Positions 55,848 through 64,000 of a DNA stretch of 64,000 nucleotides are shown in pieces. The DNA lies in assembly GCF_000471905.2 (NCBI RefSeq), contig NW_006495875.1, positions 584,817 to 648,816 of the forward strand, written 5' to 3'. Made by a program: the position numbers and the translations under genes. The first letter of the stretch is position 1, and every line of letters starts with the position of its first letter. The notes under the pieces were generated by a model, which saw only the letters and a program-made list of their open reading frames with translations, was not told the origin of the DNA and did no database searches. The DNA comes from Amborella trichopoda. Lineage: Eukaryota; Streptophyta; Magnoliopsida; Amborellales; Amborellaceae.

Positions 55848-57715
55848 CAGTGTTTCAAAAAGCGCTAGGTGGCCCCTAGGCGGCCATGGGGGTCCAAGTC
55901 GCCCAACGGCTAGGCGGGCGCCCAGAGCCTAGGCAACCCAGTTGAAAAAAAAAAAACTAAGACCATAATCCCAATATTTTGATAATCCATAAAACCATAA
56001 TCTATATTTTTCATACAATGCTAAAACAGTAAAACCATACAAGCATACGCTGATAGTCTAATATACTGTAGACTCTACACACAAAAGTTAGATAGTAGAA
56101 CTAGAAATTAGAAAGTAGAAACTAAAAAAAAATATACAGAAATTCAGAAAATATACAGACACAATAGTCAACACTCAACACAACAATAACACTTAACACC
56201 AAGAGTCTTCAGTCATCACCATCATCATCATCATCAGAAGGAATAGGGTCAGCTTCATCATATGCATCAGAATTGAGACCATCATCATCAGAGTCAGCTC
56301 CCTCTTCAATATAACGCTCTTCCTCCTCTGTTCTTCTGAATTTGCCTCTTCCTCCTCTTCTTCTACCTCCTTCTTACTAATATGTGCAGATGAGGTCCTA
56401 GGAGTCTGGGCTGCTCTACCCTTTTCTATCTTTTTGTGCTTCCCTGAACTGAAATATTGTATAATTTCCTCCCTGGTAGCCTAGGAACATTTTTACATGG
56501 GGCAACGTCCCCCTTAATACCGGTAAGGTGTTTTTTAAACCAGTAAATGCCCCCATTAGTATCATTTCCACAATAATTACATTTAATACGATTTTTGTTA
56601 TTCGGATTCGGGTTATAACCATACTTCCAACCTGGATCACCACTTCTAGAAGAATCTGGAGAAGATATTTCTGTAGAACAAGGTTTATTTTCATCATTTT
56701 CTGGTTCTTTTAAATTCAGAAGTTGTCCAATCTCATCTCGAATAGCTTCAAGAACATTTTTACAGAAAGCAACATTCCCTTTAATATCAACAAGGTGTTT
56801 CTTGAATCAGTTGATACCCCCATTGGTATCTTTTTCACAAAAATTACACCTTATACAATTTTTATCGTTTGGTTTTGGGTTATAACCATACTTCCAACCC
56901 GGATCACTTCTTCTAGACGTAGCAGAAATAGATCTATTCAAATGACAAGGATTGTGTTCCTGTTTTGGTTTTACAAAACTTATATATTGCTTAATCTCCT
57001 CCCTGATAGCTTCAGGAACATTTTTACAAGGGGCAACATTTCTCTTAATACCGGCAATATGCTTCTTAAACCGGTCTATTTCCCTTTCGTATCTTTTTCA
57101 AAAAAATTGCATCTAATGCAATTTTTGTCATTTAGATTCGGGTTATATCCATATTTCCAACCCGGATCTCCACTTCGACTAGATCCTGAAGAAGACATCT
57201 CAAAATAAAACAAGCAATCTAAAAAATAAATTTTTGCACTTACTTTGATTGCTCGAACTCCAAACTCCCACCTCTGAGATGTTTTCTAGTACTAAAACAC
57301 TAAAAAACACCCTCTAATAGGATTATAAATCTCCAAAACTAAATCAAATTTACCTAAGTGATGTTTGGATCCGTTTTCTATAACTTTGAGAAGCACTTCG
57401 ATCCAATGAAAGTCACAAAATTTAGTTTTCTTGATGTTTCTTTCTCTCTAAAATGGGTTCTTGTGGGTTTAGGTTTGAAATGAACCTAAAACCTATCCTT
57501 CAAACCTTTTATATTTCAAAAAAAACAATACAACTTAAAAAAGAAAAAAAATCCGCCCTTGGGCGGGGCTCAGGCCCTGGGTTCCTGCCTGGGCGGGTTC
57601 CGTGCTACCTAGGCAGCCGCCCAAGGTTGTTCGCCCAGTTTGGCTGCTGAGGCCTGAGCGATGCGCCCAAGCCTTCCGAACGGCCTAGGTGGGCGGTTTA
57701 GTTTTTGAATCACTG
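55848..57715 (-). mobile_element. 1868-bp hAT element inserted in the L1, with three BED fingers
   Basis: The left end is CAGTGTTTCAAAAAGCGCTA and the right end GGTTTAGTTTTTGAATCACTG; inverted they share CAGTG.TTCAAAAA. GC-rich CCTAGGCGG-type subterminal repeats follow at both ends. The 8-bp flanks are ACCCCTGT (55840-55847) and ACCCCTGC (57716-57723). Inside, on the minus strand, the ATG at 57198 opens MSSSGSSRSGDPGWKYGYNP, and the BED unit occurs three times (about 57198-57000, 56930-56740, 56670-56480). Each has a frameshift or a lost Cys. A charged linker follows (56220-56450). DUF659 and hATC are missing, so it is non-autonomous. Confidence 0.9.
56480..57198 (-). pseudogene. Triplicated BED zinc-finger region of the hAT element
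   Basis: Each unit carries WKYGYNPN at its start, IKCNYCGNDTNGG or a decayed form in the middle, then FKKHLTGIKGDVAPC. The third unit is best kept (56500-56680). Units are about 260-270 bases apart. Frames differ between units, so no continuous protein is made. Confidence 0.85.
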
Positions 57716-58700
57716 ACCCCTGCATCCATGCCCACCATCGGAGACTGAAACCCATCCGAGCATGGTTTCGTCGAGAATACCCCAGTTAACATGGTCATAA
57801 GTTTTTTCCCATTCGAACTTGATTACCACCACATGAACCTTGGCGATGTGTCTGAAATGGACGGCTCCATGAGCCACTAGAGCCCGATCCAAGATTTGGC
57901 GTTCTTTGATGAAAGCTCCCTAGAATGGGGAGATGACCTAGCCAAGAACTTTTCTGAACCTGGATGCCAAGACTTTGGACAAAATCTTGTAAGAGAAGTT
58001 GAAAAGACTAATGGGGCAGAAATCTTTGAGTACTTCTGCCCCTTCGATTTCGACTAATGGGGCATAAATCTTTGAGTTCTTCTGCCCCTTCGATTTCGAG
58101 GATAAGGGCCATAAATGTCATGTTCATGACCTTGTGGATGGTGGTCCTAAAATGAAAGTCATTGCAAAAAAACAATAAGTCCGGTTTTAGCACTTCCCAA
58201 AAGGATTTGAAAAGAGCAATGGGGAACCCGTCAGGGCCAGGGGCTCGGTCATGGCCCAAAGATTTGATAGCCCTGAGAACTTCGTCTTTTTTGAAAGATT
58301 TCTCAAGCCAAGCAGCTATGTCAGGAATAGGATTTTAAATTGAATGCGAGCCATGGTGGGTCTGGGCCCTGTGTGAGCCTAGAATAGAGTGCATATGTGA
58401 TTAGTGAAGTCTATGTCGATCTTTGAGGCCAGGTTCAGTGTATTGTTTCCCACCTTGAGTTGGGAAATAATGTTATCCCTTCTCCTGTAATTTGCTATTA
58501 TATGGAAGAGTCTAGTATTGTGATCCCCTAGTTTGAGCCACTTGACTCTCGACCTCTGAGACCACTTCCTTGCTGAGGAGTACCTGGAATGAAAGTTTCA
58601 GTTGGGATACGATATCCCTTTCACTTAGGGTGAGGGGGCGACTCTCCTCAACTGTGTCCCAATAACTGATGGAGTGGAGAATGGATTCATTTTAGGGTCT
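57716..58700 (-). pseudogene. L1-type LINE, EN-RT linker and RT N-terminal part
   Basis: Minus strand: RSRVKWLKLGDHNTRLFHII (58500-58560), then DRAPGPDGFPIALFKSFWEV (58190-58259), and VIKFEWEKTYDHVNWGILDE (57760-57820), the RT motif with DFEKAYDHVNW changed to KFEWEKTYDHVNW. Tandem 46-bp copies at 58007-58098 break the frame (PISRNRRG). Endonuclease sequence is not present beyond 58700. Confidence 0.8.
58007..58098. repeat. 46-bp tandem duplication in the L1 remnant
   Basis: Copies at 58007-58052 and 58053-58098 (ACTAATGGGGCA.AAATCTTT, TTCTGCCCCTTCGATTTCG). Confidence 0.85.
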
Positions 58701-59640
58701 GAAATTTCAATTTCTTTTTTTTTTTTTGAACCCAATTAAGTTAAATGGAGTCGCCCGAGTAACTCGGCTCGGTCAAGGGCCGAGTACCTTGGCTGAGTCA
58801 TTTTTCTGTACATCGGGAAAATGCAATCATGGTATTGGAGAGCTATTAAATGAGCATGATGCAGAACAAATCATTGCAAGGGATCTAAAGCAAAAAAAGG
58901 TACACTAGCTTCTTATAGCTACCAATGCAAGTGCCTATAACAAATGGAACATTCCGTACATGGACAGAGATTTACTTTCCATGAAGAGGACAAAAAATCC
59001 ATTGAGTCCCTCAAAATCCATGATATCAACAGCCACAGAATCAGAGTTGAAGATGACAGCTATGGCTCATATAGATATCCTAATGATGAGCATAATGGGG
59101 ATGATAATATTATATCACTAGCATGTGTTCATGCCTTAATTAACTTGATGCAGAAGTTGAGAAATGCAATTTAAAGGCTTGAACTGTGACAATCAATCAA
59201 AAAGTAGGGGAACTTATGCTTTTGGACCACAACTTACAAGGCAGCAATTCGAGCAGCCAATGATGCTACGAGAAAGAACTCACTGAATGAAGACTGCATT
59301 ATGGTGCTTGTGACCATGCTTCTCCGTAGATTTCCCACCTAACCAGATGTTCCAAAAAACATATAATTGGATAAACATTAAAATCCCTGGAGCTCATAGT
59401 TTCCAAAAAAATTATGATTGGGGAAACATTAAAATATCTAGTGTAGAAAGAGAGAGAGAGAGTTTAAAATCCCTAGCGCAGAGAGAGAGCATAATAACAA
59501 ACTTGTGACAGCATTTTGATAAGGAGCAATGGAGTTTCAACTATGTCAAAGTCTCCTACAAGCATAAACCAGAATATGAATGACGATCACTTATTAACAG
59601 ATTCCAGTCCCACGAAAGTGTGGTAGCAGCCAGTTTATAT
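58701..59640 (+). other. Stretch with unidentified exon-like frames
   Basis: 58797-58900 reads SGKCNHGIGELLNEHDAEQI, then IARDLKQKK, followed by a possible donor AAAAAAG|GTACAC; 58944-59174 gives a separate open frame (MEHSVHGQRFTFHEEDKKSI). I do not recognise either as a family. (AG)n runs lie near 59450-59490. Confidence 0.25.
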
Positions 59641-59644
59641 GAAC

Positions 59645-59745
59645 CTGATCACATGACGGACATTTGAAAGAGTGGGATGTTGGAAAAGGCGGCTGTGATT
59701 AGGGCTATGTGGCCCCCCAAGGAGAGAAACTGGCATCGCCAGGTT
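59645..59745 (-). pseudogene. L1-type LINE fragment
   Basis: On the minus strand this gives WRCQFLSLGGHIALITAAFS, then NIPLFQMSVM, the conserved WRGKFLSLGGR region downstream of L1 RT. Only this piece is visible. Confidence 0.6.
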
Positions 59746-60629
59746 GCAGGCTTGCACTCAAAACTTTCCACTACCAACCCATAAGGTTGTTGGGATTTGC
59801 CTTAGCATGGTGGTAGGCCTAGCTATTTGTTGGGTTGGTCCCACACCCATGCATTAGTCTAATAGGATGATTATTTCACTATATACATGTGTCTAACGCA
59901 CGCATGCACACAAATTCATACACATGCACGAGCACACTCACACACAGTACAATGTTGAGTGACTCATTCGGCCTCCTCAATAACCAACATAATTCATGAG
60001 GGAGCGTACATTTTTTGTTTCTCTACAATGAGCAGGCAAATCAATTGAAATACAATTGGGATACAATAAATGATCACCATGACATAAATTCAGTGCCAAA
60101 ATAATACAGTAATAATCAAGGCACTATCAAGGTAATAATAAAACTTTCAGTTTAATGATGGATACATTTACATTAGTTCAATAAACATGGATATTAATAT
60201 CACCAACAGACAAACAGTCAACAAGCAGTTACATGTGGAATGAAACATAATAGTGACCTCAATATAAAATAATGCAAAAGCCTAATACGCCATTTCACTC
60301 ACCCCCTATAGTTGGTGATGGATCCCCTACTATTGATTAGTCATTCACAAGCTTGACCAAGACACATTTTTCTTGATAAGCATTGAGCAAAATATTTCAT
60401 GGCAATTGGTTTAGTGCATAAATTTGCAACAGACTAAATGATCCCCAAAAGCAACCTACACTGTATGCATGATTCTCACTAGTACATGGAAGACCTAAAT
60501 GGAAATGAAGAGAACTATATATTAAATACCAATCATAACCTCTGGTTTTACACTTCTAAAATGCCATAAAATCAAATCTCTTTTTTGTAGTGTTAAATAA
60601 AAATCAAACTGTTTACTGAGAAAAAGTTC
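59746..60629. other. Gene-free stretch
   Basis: A (AC)-rich area at about 59880-59950 and nothing else recognised. Confidence 0.4.
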
Positions 60630-61965
60630 TCAACTAGCACGGTAGCTGAGTGCTTCCAAGTCATTGCCGAGTGTGGCACCCGAAATTCAGAAGGCTGTTG
60701 ACTAATCTCGAAATCCCAGAATTTCAGGCCCTAACCTCCCTCCTCCACTCCACTTTCTTGCCTTTTGAGGGGGATGATAAAATTGATTTGGACCCCCCTC
60801 CCCCCCCCCATCTCTCTTCTAGTTCCCCTACAGGTGGTCAAGGCCTGGTTCCCCTTGGTTCCTCCCAAGATCCCAAATGTTCAATTGGATCACATTGTCT
60901 GAGAGAGCCGTGACTATCGACCAACTTCAAAGAAGAGGTTTACCTAATAGGTGCACTATGTGCCTAGAAGAAGAGGAGACTAATGCCCATTTGTTCATCC
61001 ATTACCCTACAGCCAGCTCTGGTGGGGGGCACCTACTTCAGCTCTTTGGCTGGTCGTGGGTGACCCCATCATCCATTTCTCAGCTGGTCAACACCTTCCT
61101 CTCTCCTCCATGGACCAGACAGGGGAGATACCTTGGCGTGCAGCGGTTGCAACTACCCTTTGGGTGATCTGGTTAGAGTGCAACAATCACACATTTAGAT
61201 GGGAGAAGTTGCACCCAATGGCACTATTTGATAAAGTTATAGCGCTTGTTATATTCTGGGCTAAGAATCATAACCTCTTCGAGCATTGCCCACTCTCATA
61301 CTTCCAACTCAATTGGAGAAACTTACTCTCCCTCAAAACAGCTCACATATCTTGTTCCTCCCTTTGGAGACCCTGGAACAGGGCCAAGTCAAACTTAACT
61401 TTTGACGATTGCTCTCTCAGCAACCCTGGCCCTGCTGGTCTTGGGGGCACCTTCGGAGATTCTGGGGGCTCCACGCTGTTTTTTTTCACCCACTTCGCGG
61501 GATTTACAGACTCCACGGTAGCCGAAGCCTTGGCCCTCTTGGTGGGAGTTCGCTGCTTCAACCCCACATTGGGTGCAACTCTGATTGTAGAGGGGGATTC
61601 AAAGAATGTAATAGCTTCGGCTACCAGATCCTCCCTTGGCCCATGGAGATTGGAACGCATCTTTGATGAGATTTTCCACCTTTGCAAGGCTATGCAGCTG
61701 GTTCGGCAACATACTTGGAGGAAGGCCAATGCCATCGCAGATGCCCTCACTAAGGAAGGCGCCTCTCAGCAGAACTAGTAGGAGGCTTTTGAACATCTTT
61801 TTGAGCTCTAGATAGCACTTTTGTTTTACTTATATACTTGAGCATGCATAGCATATATAGCATTTTTTGGACCCCATAAGGGGTTTTTGACACCTGAACA
61901 CCCAGTCTGTGGGTGGTTCATTATCTTGTACACCTCCCAAATCAATACAGTTAACCGTTTCAAAA
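60630..61965 (+). pseudogene. L1-type LINE 3' end with zf-RVT and RNase H
   Basis: Plus strand in two or three frames: VWHPKFRRLLTNLEIPEFQA near 60670, TIDQLQRRGLPNRCTMC, then LEEEETNAHLFIHYP (zf-RVT, 60910-61005), WLECNNHTFRWEKLHP, then an open RNase H frame: FDDCSLSNPGPAGLGGTFGD, AGFTDSTVAEALAL, VEGDSKNVIAS and AIADALTKEG, ending in a stop at 61776-61778. The first RNase H Asp motif reads FDD. Upstream RT is missing. An A-rich tail occurs near 61959-61967 (TTTCAAAAAAAG). Confidence 0.85.
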
Positions 61966-62485
61966 AAAGTTCTTAACTAGAATTAAAATCAAAATCTTTG
62001 CTAAGAAAGGTTCTATACCTAGCACTAGAACATCAGTCATAAAGGACTCAAGCCCAGTCAACATGAAATAATGAAGTATCTCAAGCAAACCAAATGAAAA
62101 AGAAAACTACCAATTGTCACTAGCTTCAATGTAGCTGTATTTTATCGATAGAGGTCTAGAGGCTTCCCAACATGACCATCTAGTGGCATATAGAGGGCCA
62201 AAAAAAAAAACTTTCATATATATGGGGATAATTTACAATCCACAACCCTTCAAATTACAAAGGTTAATGTTAGAGTGAGCTGTGAAAGGTGGATTTACTA
62301 TGTGGTTTCTTTTCTAAACAAAATTATTTTTTGTTATATCTTGTGCTCATCAAGTAAGTGTGTTTATATTATTAAAAAACAAGAGGTACTTTTGTCATTT
62401 TTATAAGGGATAAAGTTAATTTTTTACTGAAGGACAAGGTACCATACAGATAAAATTTCTCGACACTGACTTCTAAACTACCATT
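61966..62485. other. Downstream flank of the ARO gene and L1 end, gene-free
   Basis: No recognised features up to the gap. Confidence 0.4.
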
Positions 62486-62987
62486 NNNNNNNNNNNNNNN
62501 NNNNNNNNNNNNNNNNNNNNNNNNNNNNNNNNNNNNNNNNNNNNNNNNNNNNNNNNNNNNNNNNNNNNNNNNNNNNNNNNNNNNNNNNNNNNNNNNNNNN
62601 NNNNNNNNNNNNNNNNNNNNNNNNNNNNNNNNNNNNNNNNNNNNNNNNNNNNNNNNNNNNNNNNNNNNNNNNNNNNNNNNNNNNNNNNNNNNNNNNNNNN
62701 NNNNNNNNNNNNNNNNNNNNNNNNNNNNNNNNNNNNNNNNNNNNNNNNNNNNNNNNNNNNNNNNNNNNNNNNNNNNNNNNNNNNNNNNNNNNNNNNNNNN
62801 NNNNNNNNNNNNNNNNNNNNNNNNNNNNNNNNNNNNNNNNNNNNNNNNNNNNNNNNNNNNNNNNNNNNNNNNNNNNNNNNNNNNNNNNNNNNNNNNNNNN
62901 NNNNNNNNNNNNNNNNNNNNNNNNNNNNNNNNNNNNNNNNNNNNNNNNNNNNNNNNNNNNNNNNNNNNNNNNNNNNNNNNNNNNNNN
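62486..62987. other. Assembly gap (502 N)
   Basis: Removes the last few codons of the ARO gene. The frame printed across it is meaningless. Confidence 0.99.
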
Positions 62988-64000
62988 CCCCCTTGACTGG
63001 TACAACTCAAGCCTTCCTTTAGCTTCGGGTAAAAGCTCATCCAGTATTGGGTCCTGAACCCTGGGCCCCTGTTTTGAAGCCCGTTCTAGCACAGTCAAAA
63101 CCTCTGCTTGAGCAAGAGCCTCACTGTCAGGGACATTGAGAGCAATGTAACAGAGCAAAACAAGAGATGGGGTTTGAACCATGGATTCAAAATACACCAA
63201 TTGAACCAAATGCTTGGCTCCACCTGCTGCTATAATGGCTTTAGAGTGATCGACATGGAGATAATTCTCCGTGCAAGCGAACTTGGTCAACGCAATGGCT
63301 GCCTCTCTCATGATTTTCTCTTCTCTATCATCTAAAAGCGTAACCAGAGGACCAATGACCCTGGTTTCTCGAGCTTGAAATGTTCTAGCCAAGCAACCTA
63401 TGGCAATGATACATGGGACCAATAGATTGGAATCAGCTTGCTCAACCACTCTTAGTAATTGATCAACCACTGCCTTGGCGGCTGGTGAATTGGGTTTGAA
63501 GGCCGACCGCCTAAGCTCGGCATCTTGCTCTGCAACCGAAGCTATCTCCATTAAAGCCATAGCCGAATTTTTCTGAACCTCATCAGGGCCCTTTTCGAGC
63601 AAAACAGCAAAACAGAGCAAGGCTTTCGATTCAGTTATACTTCGACAAATGACCACATTCCCTTTGGCCAATTTCGACAAGGCCTTGGCAGCCATGGCCT
63701 TCATAGAAGCCTTAGTCGCTGGGTCCTCATACTCTCTCCCCTTTAAGCTCACACCTGACAGCGACAACCCCTGTTTCCCATTCGACGAGGTTAACGAAGA
63801 TGAAGATGACGAGTTCTGGTGATGCGTTTTGGTGGTGCTAGACACAAGAGCATGCATTCGAGACTGACTAGAGGACGGATGAACTGGGGTGTGGTTTCCA
63901 ATACTATGGCCACGGTCATGGTGATGATCCCCGTGGTCCTCATGTGCATTGACAACCTTATTCGCCATGACCACCGAGTGAATCGACATGCCTCCCACCC
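62988..64000 (-). CDS. ARMADILLO REPEAT ONLY (ARO) protein, C-terminal portion, cut at both ends
   Basis: ARO proteins are plant-specific armadillo proteins that organise polarity of tip-growing cells (pollen tubes, root hairs) with the ROP system. The minus strand is open from the window edge to the gap. It carries the His/Ser-rich linker (HEDHGDHHHDRG), then SLKGREYEDPATKASMKAMA, GNVVICRSITESKALLCFAV, KNSAMALMEIASVAEQDAEL, RRSAFKPNSPAAKAVVDQLL, ENYLHVDHSKAIIAAGGAKH and ILDELLPEAKGRLELYQSRG. Homologues end soon after this (S-R-G-F-H), so only about five codons and the stop should be in the gap. The N-terminal half lies beyond 64000; the GTG near 63998 is not a real start. No break is visible. 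Confidence 0.9.

Noticed and set aside
1..64000. Possible CRISPR arrays, riboswitches, tRNA genes
   Set aside because: Regular short repeats with unique spacers, cloverleaf-like A and B boxes or aptamer-like structures were not seen. The tandem repeats found have no spacers. This was a reading by eye only; tRNAscan-type searches were not run.

Overview
This is nuclear DNA of a flowering plant: AT-rich, with (AG)n microsatellites, GT-AG introns, and plant-specific gene families (alpha-expansin, BODYGUARD hydrolase, VAR3/OZ1, PLS-class PPR, ARMADILLO REPEAT ONLY). The species cannot be named from the sequence. There is no operon-like or CRISPR-like structure and I see no convincing RNA gene. 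Three runs of N (19646-19956, 44625-45196, 62486-62987) break the assembly.

Layout. 1-581 holds the last exon of an alpha-expansin (+). 600-13350 is a gene-free, very AT-rich tract filled with decayed short transposons, LINE 3' ends and tandem repeats. 13356-19505 (-) is an intact four-exon BODYGUARD-like alpha/beta hydrolase. 20000-24870 carries L1-type LINE remnants and an LTR-like segment. 24875-34222 (-) is an intact five-exon VAR3/OZ1-type double zinc-finger protein, with a 4.5-kb intron that has collected a gypsy gag remnant and a LINE RNase H remnant. 38523-39893 (-) is an intact single-exon presenilin. 42622-43881 (+) is a PLS-E type PPR reading frame that lacks its N-terminus. 46855-49187 is a broken hAT transposase. 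50154-50598 (-) holds three exons of an RFWD3-like RING protein. 50886-58700 is a nest of transposons (RTE LINE, copia gag with 5' LTR, L1 LINE with a hAT element inserted). 60630-61965 is an L1 3' end (+). 62988-64000 (-) is the C-terminal part of an ARO armadillo protein.

The host genes are unrelated neighbours and do not form a pathway. Two concern the cell surface (expansin for wall loosening, BODYGUARD for cuticle) and one concerns organelle RNA (VAR3/OZ1), but adjacency in a plant genome of this type carries little functional meaning.

The best-supported unusual observations are these. A 1868-bp hAT element sits inside an L1 reverse transcriptase, with an 8-bp target duplication confirmed because the L1 reading frame closes exactly when the hAT element and one TSD copy are left out; the hAT copy carries three tandem BED fingers. 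The VAR3 homologue has an in-frame 297-bp tandem duplication and an apparent GC-AG first intron. Several MITE-like families have multiple copies in this one window. The RFWD3-like RING exons have a suspicious splice donor and no WD40 exons nearby. I found no evidence for a wholly new biological system.
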